From Polaromonas sp. (GTDB taxonomy: Bacteria > Pseudomonadota > Gammaproteobacteria > Burkholderiales > Burkholderiaceae_C): a DNA stretch of 8,030 nucleotides. Of the stretch, positions 1 through 5,388 are shown in pieces. Positions within the stretch are counted from its first letter, which is position 1, and each line of letters opens with the position of its first letter. Under the pieces are notes generated by a model that saw nothing but the letters and a program-made list of their open reading frames with translations, did no database searches and was not told where the DNA came from. The stretch lies in the NCBI GenBank assembly GCA_028292345.1, contig JAQGMN010000420.1:1-8030 (forward strand), read 5' to 3'. A program made the position numbers and the translations under genes.

Positions 1-58
1 CGACTCAGCGCCGATGATAGTGCGGATTCCCGTGTGAAAGTAGGTCATCGTCAGGCTC
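1..58 (+). rRNA. rrf: 5S ribosomal RNA, 3' part (cut by window start)
   Basis: The first bases match the 3' half of bacterial 5S rRNA: the GCGCCGATGATAGTG block, the GTGTGAAAGTAGGTCATCG block and the closing GTCAGGCTC all align by eye with the E. coli 5S 3' half. About 58 of roughly 115-120 nt are present; the 5' part lies outside the window. It implies that an rRNA operon ends here on the plus strand, and a strong terminator follows directly. The exact mature 3' end (about 56-60) cannot be fixed by eye. Confidence 0.93.
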
Positions 59-76
59 TTACAACCCCCCTGAACC

Positions 77-112
77 AGCCCGGTTGATCGAAAGATCAAC
101 CGGGCTTTTTCT
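77..112 (+). terminator. Intrinsic terminator of the rRNA operon
   Basis: A perfect 13-bp stem (77-89 AGCCCGGTTGATC, 94-106 GATCAACCGGGCT) closes on a GAAA tetraloop (90-93). It is followed by a run of T (106-110, then CTTT). It starts about 19 nt after the 5S 3' end, as expected for the end of an rRNA operon. It should also insulate the downstream region from rRNA transcription. Confidence 0.95.
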
Positions 113-308
113 TTGGGATCGCGTTTAGTCCACGTTGAAACACGGGCCCGTCCGGCAAATCCTCAGCGCTGGTCAGGGTCGCCTCGCCAATGGGCGCATG
201 TCGATGTCGTGCACCTGAACCCAGAAACCCCACAAATCAAGGAGTTTCGAAACACGCAAAAAACAGCCTGACTCACTTCATTTTGGCGACAACTGTCCTT
301 GACAGCCA
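113..308. other. Stretch without a recognised gene between the rRNA terminator and the IS remnants
   Basis: Open frames here are short and match no family I know. The only structure I can support is the segment 285-304, whose first ten bases (GGCGACAACT) and trailing TGACA-like end recur in the same orientation at 1531-1549, where they look like the outer end of an IS element. This stretch may therefore be the degraded inner part of another mobile element, but no transposase similarity is visible. Confidence 0.4.
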
Positions 309-457
309 CCGAAGGTGTTGCAGGTCGCCCCGTCGGCGTATCGACGACAGGCAGCGCAGCAGCGTGAGCCTCACAAGCGCTGCGCCCGAGCTCGGCGCGA
401 TGATGAGCTGACTCCCGCGATTCAACGTGTCTGGCAGGACAACATGCAGGTCTATCG
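309..457 (+). pseudogene. IS3-family transposase orfB fragment (third element, plus strand)
   Basis: From position 315 the plus strand reads VLQVAPSAYRRQAAQQ, then CARARRDDELTPAIQRVWQ and DNMQVY. This resembles the N-terminal part of the DDE transposase OrfB of IS3-family elements (pattern: CRVLQVAPSAYRRH, ARA.RD..L.P.I.RVW, VYG). The similarity begins near 309-315 and stops at about 457. There the frame runs into sequence that is antisense to another IS3-type orfA. The start and the whole catalytic DDE core of OrfB are missing, so this is a scrap of roughly 50 codons. An in-frame TGA at 300-302 closes the frame just upstream. Assignment to IS3 is by remembered motif similarity; the subgroup is uncertain. 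Its orientation is opposite to the neighbouring IS genes. Confidence 0.7.
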
Positions 458-607
458 CGCCCATTTGCGCAGAACGTTTTCGTGTACATCAAGGCCTCGT
501 GCGGCCTGCGCCACTGACACCCCTCGATTCTTGACCAGCTTGCTCGGCCTCAAGCTTGAATTCCCGGCTGAATTGCCGTCTCTTTTCCATAACCATCTCC
601 GGTTTCA
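456..607 (-). pseudogene. IS3-family transposase orfA remnant (second element), frameshifted and truncated
   Basis: Reading leftward from an ATG at 607 (alternative ATGs at 596 and 590), the minus strand gives MKPEMVMEKRRQFSREFKLEA. After a one-base shift it continues as KLVKNRGVSVAQAARGLDV and HENVLRKWAR. This is the N-terminal helix-turn-helix region of an IS3-family OrfA (usual pattern REFKLEAVKLV, RGVSVAQAARDLDVHENVLRKW). An extra base in the codons just after EA (about 541-548) breaks the frame. The protein then ends at a TAG right after KWAR, where the sequence switches to the plus-strand orfB scrap. The leucine-zipper C-terminal half is absent. It belongs to a different IS3 subgroup from the orfA at 974-1490, as shown by the different N-terminal sequences. 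Confidence 0.78.
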
Positions 608-634
608 TCTTCACACCTTAACAGGGTGTCTACG
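608..634 (-). repeat. Probable left terminal inverted repeat of the second IS element
   Basis: On the minus strand, TGTAGACACC then CTGTTAAGGTGTGAAG lies immediately upstream of the orfA start at 607. IS3-family elements begin with a TG-starting terminal repeat a few tens of bases before orfA, and this matches that position. The other side of this boundary is the interrupted orfB of another element, whose frame stops at the TAG supplied by this end. The partner repeat is not visible in the window, so the limit is inferred. Confidence 0.5.
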
Positions 635-977
635 AAACCGGCAGCAGCAGGTACATCGTGGACTCGGACGCCACATAAGCGCCTGTGTCGGCCAGGCGAG
701 GCGCGATCTGACTCGGCGGCAGGTCCTTGAACGTTTCGCTGTTGAGCGTGCCCCTCACGGCCTGACGTTATTTTTCACTCAGCTTGTTCGCCGGGCGTGC
801 GTAGAGCCGCTTGCCTGAAGGGCGCTGGTCACCCACGGCCACCTCCGTGCGCTGCCAGCGCTGCACGCTGCGGCCGGACAGGCCGATCTGGCGGCAAGCC
901 TGGCTCCAAACGTGCCCCGTCGGCGCAAGCCTGGCCAATCAGGCGAGGAACTTTTGGCGCTGCTGGACGGACGTCAT
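633..977 (-). pseudogene. IS3-family transposase orfB remnant (first element), with stops and truncated
   Basis: The frame starts at ATG 977-975, overlapping the TGA of orfA (976-974) as ATGA, the usual translational coupling of such pairs. It reads MTSVQQRQKFLA, then a TGA (941-939), then SQACRQIGLSGRSVQRWQ, ARPANKLSEK, a TAA (770-768), then PPSQIAPRLADTGAYVASES. This is the N-terminal helix-turn-helix part of IS3-type OrfB (compare GLS.RT.QRW, PSQIVP.LAD.G.Y.ASEST). The frame is intact in phase apart from two nonsense codons. It is cut off soon after the SESTMY segment, where the second IS element begins. The integrase core with the DDE residues is absent, so the protein cannot be active. 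The reading frame is still easy to follow, which suggests fairly recent decay. Confidence 0.82.
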
Positions 978-1490
978 TTGCCCGCGCACTCCAGCAGCGC
1001 CTGGAAGTTTTTTTTCAGCACCAGCAGTGCAGCCACCTCGGCAAGCGCCTTTTCCTTGCGCCGCAGCTCAGGCTGGAGCTGCTCGTGCTGGCGCTGCAAC
1101 TCGCGAAAGGCACCAGTGGCCTCGCACGCGGCGGGCACGGCAGGCGCACAAAAGTCTTCGCGCCACTGCGCCAACTGGTGCTCGAAGACGCCATGCTCGC
1201 GGCACCAACCTGCCAGGGCTGGGCCATTCAATGCGTAGCTTTTCTGCAAAACCCTCAGGCGCTGCGATGGCGACCAGGAGGCAGCCGGGCCATCGAGTGC
1301 AGGGCTTGTCTCGCCGGGTGCCTGTTTGCCAGCCTTGGCCGAGTCCAGCACCCATCTTTTGATGGATGCCGGGAGACATGTTCAGTTCGGTGGCAAGGCT
1401 CAGAATTGAACGCGCGCCCCGATGCCGGGTTTTGAGCAGTGCCTGCTCCTTGAATTCGGGGAAGTGATGTGAATGAGGTTTTCTAGGCAT
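974..1490 (-). pseudogene. IS3-family transposase orfA (first element), frameshifted
   Basis: Starting at ATG 1490 the minus strand reads MPRKPHSHHFPEFKEQALLK, then RGARSILSLATELNMSPG. It then continues in the next frame as IKRWVLDSAKAGKQ and on to SPSQRLRVLQKSYALNGPAL, WCREHGVFEHQLAQWREDF, and ends LRRKEKALAEVAALLVLKK before TGA at 976-974. This is a complete-length helix-turn-helix plus coiled-coil OrfA of the kind with two HTH-like segments (ELNMSPG..KRW; GLA-type WCREHG..EHQLAQWR) and a terminal RRKEKALAEAAALLVL zipper. A single extra base at about 1358-1370 separates the two halves, so neither frame alone gives the whole protein. OrfB follows with an ATGA overlap. The element appears to end near 1549. 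The family is clear from motifs; the named IS is not recognised. Confidence 0.82.
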
Positions 1491-1530
1491 GAAATGTCGC
1501 TCCGGTGCGGATAACCCGCAGAAGATCGGA

Positions 1531-1549
1531 GGCGACAACTATTCTGACA
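1531..1549 (-). repeat. Probable terminal repeat of the first IS element; related copy at 285-304
   Basis: The plus-strand sequence GGCGACAACTATTCTGACA (1531-1549) shares its first ten bases exactly with 285-294, and a similar TTGACA/CTGACA end with 299-304. Both copies run in the same direction. On the minus strand the sequence begins with TG, as IS3-family ends do, and it stands upstream of orfA. The direct rather than inverted orientation of the two copies does not fit one simple element. Confidence 0.45.
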
Positions 1550-1764
1550 CCGGAGCATGGTGGCCTGACTTAAACCAACCAGCCTCCGCGAATCCCGGGG
1601 CGATTCATATCATATTGCCATTAGTCTATATCATTACTCACTTGGTAATCGTCAATTTCAATGTTCAGCTGACTGTCAATCCATCACCCGAGAAAATCCG
1701 CTGCTCCAGCGGAGATGATTTTAAAAAATAATGTGATTGCCAAATATCAGCGGCAAAAGCAGCA
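1550..1764 (+). other. AT-rich spacer and likely thiD promoter region
   Basis: The 215-bp gap between the IS end and thiD is clearly more AT-rich than its surroundings from about 1605 on. A weak sigma-70-like candidate is TTCATA (1604-1609), 17 bp, TATATC (1627-1632), each box matching four of six consensus bases. It would leave a leader of about 125 nt. A perfect 7-bp hairpin (1697-1703 TCCGCTG, 1707-1713 CAGCGGA, loop CTC) lies about 50 bp before the start codon. I looked for a TPP aptamer (CTGAGA and ACCTGA cores) and found none. The promoter call is a guess by eye. Confidence 0.3.
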
Positions 1765-2622
1765 ATGACAATAAAAGTTACGTACTCTTCCAACTCATTT
1801 GAATTTTTCCGCGTGTTGTCAATCGCAGGGTCTGACAGTGGTGGCGGTGCCGGGATTCAGGCTGATCTCAAGACCTTTATGGCATTAGGCTGTTACGGCA
1901 TGACTGCCATTACTGCATTGACCGCTCAAAACACGCAGGGCGTGCGCGCTATCCATGGTGTGCCGCCAGAAATGCTGCGCGACCAGATCGATGCGGTGAT
2001 GGAGGATATCGGTGCGCATGCGGTGAAGATTGGCATGCTTCATTCGCCCGATATTGTGCAGACCGTGGCCGATGCCATTGATCGCCATGCTTTGCAAAAC
2101 GTGGTGCTTGATCCCGTGATGGTCGCCACCAGTGGTGCCGTGCTGATTGACAACCCGGCGATTTCAGTTTTGGTGCATGAATTGTTCCCACGCGCGCTGC
2201 TGGTTACACCGAATCTGGACGAGGCTTCGCTGCTGGTTGGACGTATCTTGCATGACGAGCACGACATGGAAGCTGCTGCTCACGAATTGCTGCTCATGGG
2301 CGCACAGGCTGTCTTGCTCAAGGGCGGCCATTTGGCCGGCGATGAGGTGTGTGACCTGCTCCTGTTGAAAAACAGTGCGCCGCACTGGATGCGCGCTCCG
2401 CGCATCCACACTGGCAACACCCATGGCACTGGCTGCACCTTGTCTTCAGCCATTGCTGCGCACTTGGCGCTGGGCGCGGGCTTGCTGGAAGCGGTTGAGG
2501 CGGCGCGCTGCTATGTGCGGGTCGCGCTGGAAGCCAGTGCCGCAGTACGTACTGGAGCCGGAAGCGGGCCGCTGAACCACAGCCAGGCACCGCTGGCCAT
2601 GCGCCTCAAGCCGCTGCGCTGA
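1765..2622 (+). CDS. thiD: Hydroxymethylpyrimidine / phosphomethylpyrimidine kinase ThiD
   Basis: ThiD phosphorylates 4-amino-5-hydroxymethyl-2-methylpyrimidine (HMP) to HMP-P and then to HMP-PP, the pyrimidine half of thiamine phosphate; it is a cytoplasmic ribokinase-fold enzyme. The 285-residue protein shows the family landmarks in order: AGSDSGGGAGIQAD (21-34), KIGML (88-92), the DPVMVATSG loop (116-124), LVTPNLDEA (146-154), LLKGGH (184-189) and NTHGTGCTLSSA (218-229), with the anion-hole GTGCT and its cysteine at 224. E. coli ThiD is 266 residues; the excess is mainly a non-conserved, AT-rich N-terminal stretch (1-15) before RVLSIAGSDSG. The ATG at 1765 is the only good start in that stretch, though a GTG at codon 17 is possible; no strong Shine-Dalgarno precedes either. 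It converges with and overlaps the cytX gene. No TPP riboswitch is seen in front of it. Confidence 0.95.
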   Translation: MTIKVTYSSNSFEFFRVLSIAGSDSGGGAGIQADLKTFMALGCYGMTAITALTAQNTQGVRAIHGVPPEMLRDQIDAVMEDIGAHAVKIGMLHSPDIVQTVADAIDRHALQNVVLDPVMVATSGAVLIDNPAISVLVHELFPRALLVTPNLDEASLLVGRILHDEHDMEAAAHELLLMGAQAVLLKGGHLAGDEVCDLLLLKNSAPHWMRAPRIHTGNTHGTGCTLSSAIAAHLALGAGLLEAVEAARCYVRVALEASAAVRTGAGSGPLNHSQAPLAMRLKPLR

Positions 2623-3910
2623 CTTCTGGAAGCTTCATCTGCGTTCGCGTCAAACGGGCCAGCACAAATGTCAGCGCCAGCGTTGGCAGAGCCGCCCCCC
2701 ATTGAGGAGCTAGTTGTCCGAACAGGTGGTAGCAGGCCACGCCCAGCAGCCAGATGACCACCGCGCTGGTGTTGACCTTGCGCTGCGTCATCAGTTGCAC
2801 CACATTGGGCTGGCCTGCCAGCCGCGCCAGAATCACGCCATAAAGGGGAACAAACACCGAACTGAGCATCAGCAAAAACGGCTCCAGACTGTGCATCGGG
2901 AGGACCAGTGCGAGCCCTGTGCAAGCTACAGAAAGTCCCATGCCCCAGCGTCGAACGCTCCAGGCCGGCTTCAGGCTGTGACCGGCGACCGAGCCAGAAT
3001 AGAGGTCGCCGTAGGCATTGTCCACCTCGTCAATCAGGATCAGCCCGAGCGCAATCAGCCCGCCCTGAGCCAGCAGCAGTGCCGCCACCAAATCCGTGCT
3101 GGGCGTGGTCAATGCCACCAGCAAACCGAGGGAATAACACCAGATGTTGGCCACGGCGTAGCCCAGCCAGGTGCCGCGCAGGGCGCTGTTGCCATTGCGG
3201 CCATGGCGCGCGAAATCCGCCACCAGCGGCAGCCAGGACACCGGCATGGCGATCACCAGATCCAGCGCGGAGAGGGCGCTCATGCTGCCATCCCCGGTCC
3301 GATTCCATATTCCCGACAAGCCCTGCGCACCGGCCTTGGACAGGAATTGCCAACTCAGCCACAGCAGTGACGCGATCACCAGTGGCAGCCCGTACCTGCC
3401 AATGAACTTGCGCACCAGCTTGACCATCGAGCCCGACAGCAGCGCCAGCAGCACGACGCCCCAAAGCAGCGTCGCGAGCACGGGCCACCAGCTGGCGGAA
3501 AAACCACCCGATTGCCGCGCAATGGCCACAGTGCCGTCGCGCATCACGACCAGTTCGAACGTGGTCCATCCGATGAGCTGAACGATGTTGAGCAGCACCG
3601 GCAGGCGCGCAAAGTGGCTGCCGTAAGTGGCATGCATCAGGCCGGCGCTGGACAAGCCGCTGTCGCAGCCGATCTTGGCCGTCCAGGCCAGCAAGCCCGC
3701 GCCCAGCACCGAGCCGCACACGATCACCGTCAGCGCCGCCTGAGTCCCAAGCGCGGGCACGAGGTAGGCGCCGATCTGCATGACCAGCAGGCCCACACCC
3801 AGGCTGAGCCAGAGCGCCGCATGGTCGCGCCAGCCGAACAGGCGTTCCCCTGCCGGCAGGGGCGTCAGCGCGGTATTCCCGCTTGCGGATGAATGAGAAG
3901 TGGAGGCCAT
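2606..3910 (-). CDS. cytX: NCS1-family permease, probable hydroxymethylpyrimidine transporter CytX
   Basis: A 434-residue, very hydrophobic inner-membrane protein with about a dozen predicted transmembrane segments (for example about 30-52, 57-76 and 103-121). It has the look of the nucleobase:cation symporter 1 family (cytosine permease CodB relatives): GLSSAGLMHATYG followed by NIVQLIGWTTFE in TM3, a WLPLVADFAR segment, and DEVDNAYGDLYSGSV. The leader contains a TPP riboswitch, so the substrate is inferred to be the thiamine precursor HMP rather than cytosine, matching the CytX group; the convergent neighbour thiD uses exactly that compound. The ATG at 3910 follows GGAA with a 6-nt spacer. 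The last 17 bases overlap thiD tail to tail, leaving no room for a terminator. A plain cytosine/purine permease is the alternative, but the riboswitch argues against it. Confidence 0.88.
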   Translation of the reverse strand: MASTSHSSASGNTALTPLPAGERLFGWRDHAALWLSLGVGLLVMQIGAYLVPALGTQAALTVIVCGSVLGAGLLAWTAKIGCDSGLSSAGLMHATYGSHFARLPVLLNIVQLIGWTTFELVVMRDGTVAIARQSGGFSASWWPVLATLLWGVVLLALLSGSMVKLVRKFIGRYGLPLVIASLLWLSWQFLSKAGAQGLSGIWNRTGDGSMSALSALDLVIAMPVSWLPLVADFARHGRNGNSALRGTWLGYAVANIWCYSLGLLVALTTPSTDLVAALLLAQGGLIALGLILIDEVDNAYGDLYSGSVAGHSLKPAWSVRRWGMGLSVACTGLALVLPMHSLEPFLLMLSSVFVPLYGVILARLAGQPNVVQLMTQRKVNTSAVVIWLLGVACYHLFGQLAPQWGAALPTLALTFVLARLTRTQMKLPEVSAAA

Positions 3911-3918
3911 CAGCAGTT

Positions 3919-3965
3919 CCGTTCGTCAATGGCAGGGCGGCTTGCCAAGCACCCTGACCGAACGG
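3919..3965 (-). promoter_or_regulatory. Leader hairpin overlapping the cytX ribosome binding site (riboswitch expression platform)
   Basis: In the cytX transcript CCGTTCG (3965-3959) pairs with CGAACGG (3925-3919). The stem continues past a bulged G through TCA/TGA (3957-3955 with 3928-3926), then GGG/CCC (3954-3952 with 3937-3935) and an inner GCTT/AAGC hairpin (3950-3947 with 3943-3940). The outer 3' arm includes the first two bases of the GGAA Shine-Dalgarno (3920-3917). No U-run follows, so it looks like a translational sequestering hairpin rather than a terminator. The folding is by eye. Confidence 0.55.
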
Positions 3966-3981
3966 CGGATACCTGAAACAT

Positions 3982-4073
3982 GCTTCCCTGCGCGAGGATT
4001 ACCTCAATCAGGTTCAAAGGGACTTTCTCAGTCACCGTGCCCGCCCTTGGGAAGATCCGGTAACACCCCCAGC
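3982..4073 (-). promoter_or_regulatory. TPP riboswitch (THI element) of cytX
   Basis: Read on the minus strand, the roughly 92-nt block has the conserved parts of the thiamine pyrophosphate aptamer in order: GCTGGGGGTG at the 5' side (P1/P2), ACTGAGAAAGTCCC with the pyrimidine-binding CTGAGA core (4031-4026), TTTGAACCTGAT with the ACCTGA core (4013-4008), and GCGCAGGGAAGC closing P1. It resembles E. coli thiM and thiC aptamers with a short variable P3a. It lies 71 nt upstream of the cytX start. TPP binding would be expected to switch off the downstream gene. Confidence 0.95.
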
Positions 4074-4100
4074 GAATGTGTTCTTGCAAACACAGGGCGG

Positions 4101-4128
4101 ATTGTAAAAGGATTTACTGGGCTGGAAC
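4101..4128 (-). promoter_or_regulatory. Candidate promoter for cytX
   Basis: On the minus strand TACAAT (4106-4101) matches five of six bases of the -10 consensus and would start transcription about 20 nt before the aptamer. The -35 region at 16 bp distance (GTTCCA, 4128-4123) is poor. The location between the fpr terminator and the riboswitch is right, but the call rests on one hexamer. Confidence 0.35.
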
Positions 4129-4163
4129 TGCTGCGCCAAAGCGGCTGACATGCCGGATGCCCA

Positions 4164-4190
4164 TGAAAAAAGCCCGCGCGAGGCGGGCTT
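4164..4190 (-). terminator. Intrinsic terminator after fpr
   Basis: On the minus strand AGCCCGC (4189-4183), loop CTCGC, GCGGGCT (4177-4171) is followed by a T-run (the A-run at 4165-4171 on the plus strand). It begins about 25 nt after the fpr stop codon. It should stop fdxA-fpr transcription before the cytX promoter region. Confidence 0.9.
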
Positions 4191-4213
4191 GAAGAAACGG
4201 ATTCAAACGTCTG

Positions 4214-5314
4214 TCAGTCAAAAACCGGAGACTCCACGCCCAGCACCTTGTGCAGTTTCGGGCTGGTGGTGGTGTATTGCAGATGGATTTTCTTGTCCGG
4301 AAAGATAAAGGGAGCAGCGCCGAATGCTGCCAGCGCGCATTCATGAAAACCGCTCAGGATCAGCTTTTTCTTGCCGGGGTAGGTGTTGATGTCGCCCACC
4401 GCAAAAATGCCCGGAATGTTGGTGGAGAATTTCTCTGTGTCCACCTTGAGCTGCTTGCGCTCGATGTCCAGGCCCCAGTGGGCGATCGGTCCGAGCTTGG
4501 GGCTCAGGCCAAAGAACACCAGCAGGACGTCGAGCGGTACGACCCGCGTCACACCGTCGGCGCCGGTCACTTTGGCACCGGTCAGCTTGCCGTCTTTCTC
4601 GTCGTAGCCCGTCACCTGGCCGACGATGAACTGCATCTCGTAGGCGTCGCAGAGTTCCTTCATCCGTGCGACGTTCGAAGGCGCTGCCTTGAAGCCGTCG
4701 CGGCGGTGAACCAGGATCACGCTTTCAGCCTTGTTCGGTCCTTCGGCAACAAAGTTCAGCGCCCAGTCGAGTGCCGAGTCGCCGCCGCCGACGATCACCA
4801 GGTTCTTGCCGGCAAAGTCGGCCGGGTTCTTGACGCGGTAGAACAGCTGGCTGTTGTCGAACTGCTCCAGGCCGTCAACGCGCAGCAGCTTGGGCTGGAA
4901 GGCGCCCACGCCGGCGGCGATGAAGATGGTCTTGGTCAGGAATTTGGTGCCCTTGGAAGTTTCCACGAAAAAGCGGCCGTCTTCCTGCTTTTCAACCGCA
5001 CTGACTTCCTGGCCCAGGTGAAAGGTCGGGCCGAACGGCTCGATCTGCTTCATCAGGCTGTCGGTCAGTTCCTTGCCAGTGCAGACCGGAATCGCGGGAA
5101 TGTCGTAGATCGGCTTGTCGGGGTAGAGCTCGATCGGCTGGCCGCCGGGATAGGCGAGGGAGTCGATGACATGGGCCTTGATCTCCAGCAGGCCGAGTTC
5201 AAACACCTGGAACAGGCCGACGGGGCCGGCACCGATGATGACCGCATCGGTTTCAATAGGGCCGTCATGCCGGGCTGCGGTGTTGATCACTTCTTGGTTC
5301 AGTTGAGGTTCCAT
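4214..5314 (-). CDS. Ferredoxin--NADP reductase, thioredoxin-reductase-like type
   Basis: A 366-residue FAD flavoprotein that moves electrons between NADPH and ferredoxin. The FAD dinucleotide fold is at the N-terminus (AVIIGAGPVG, 24-33), followed by YPGGQPIELYPDKPIYDIP (55-73). The NADP-binding fold is NLVIVGGGDSALDWAL (171-186), with HRRDGFKA (203-210) behind it. The FAD-binding C-terminal motif reads IFAVGDINTYPGKKK, then LSGFHECALAAF. The redox-active CxxC of true thioredoxin reductases, normally next to the GGGDSA motif, is absent, which places it in the YumC-like ferredoxin-NADP reductase group; the length fits. The ATG at 5314 is chosen because the family starts about 20 residues before GAGPVG. 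The frame is open upstream to 5431, but that stretch is non-conserved and would overlap fdxA. The upstream ferredoxin gene is the likely partner. Confidence 0.93.
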   Translation of the reverse strand: MEPQLNQEVINTAARHDGPIETDAVIIGAGPVGLFQVFELGLLEIKAHVIDSLAYPGGQPIELYPDKPIYDIPAIPVCTGKELTDSLMKQIEPFGPTFHLGQEVSAVEKQEDGRFFVETSKGTKFLTKTIFIAAGVGAFQPKLLRVDGLEQFDNSQLFYRVKNPADFAGKNLVIVGGGDSALDWALNFVAEGPNKAESVILVHRRDGFKAAPSNVARMKELCDAYEMQFIVGQVTGYDEKDGKLTGAKVTGADGVTRVVPLDVLLVFFGLSPKLGPIAHWGLDIERKQLKVDTEKFSTNIPGIFAVGDINTYPGKKKLILSGFHECALAAFGAAPFIFPDKKIHLQYTTTSPKLHKVLGVESPVFD

Positions 5315-5338
5315 GATTTCTTGGCTTGAATTGAAAGA

Positions 5339-5356
5339 AGGCTCTGGAGCGAGCCT
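5339..5356 (-). other. Small hairpin in the fdxA-fpr gap
   Basis: On the minus strand AGGCTC (5356-5351), loop GCTCCA, GAGCCT (5344-5339) is followed by TCTTTC. It could be a weak partial terminator or an mRNA processing/stability element setting the ratio of ferredoxin to reductase. The stem is only 6 bp and the T-run is broken, so it may be chance. Confidence 0.25.
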
Positions 5357-5388
5357 GGCGTCGGCGGTACCCATGTGACTAGAACCGG

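Larger units (their letters stand above)
309..1549. mobile_element. Cluster of nested, decayed IS3-family insertion sequences
   Basis: The block holds one minus-strand orfA/orfB pair (1490 down to about 634), the left end plus orfA of a second minus-strand element inserted in that orfB (about 634 to 456), and a plus-strand orfB scrap of a third (309-457). All carry frameshifts, stops or truncations. The right boundary is set at about 1549, because TGTCAGAATAGTTGTCGCC (minus strand, 1549-1531) sits about 40 nt upstream of the orfA start, where a terminal repeat belongs. No complete inverted-repeat pair or target duplication can be seen, so the exact limits are approximate. Confidence 0.75.

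Noticed and set aside
797..1435. Plus-strand open frames of about 180-210 codons in the IS block
   Set aside because: They are antisense to the orfA/orfB remnants, whose minus-strand translations carry clear transposase motifs.
1690..1735. Hairpin 1697-1713 before thiD as an intrinsic terminator or riboswitch
   Set aside because: The stem is only 7 bp and is followed by a mixed A/T stretch rather than a T-run. None of the conserved TPP aptamer cores is present.
3030..3929. Alternative minus-strand frame beginning with a TTG near 3929 in the cytX region
   Set aside because: It is out of frame with the permease, has no membrane pattern or known motif, and its start lies inside the riboswitch leader hairpin.
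4250..5329. A 359-codon plus-strand open frame
   Set aside because: It is antisense to the ferredoxin-NADP reductase gene, with no family motifs of its own.
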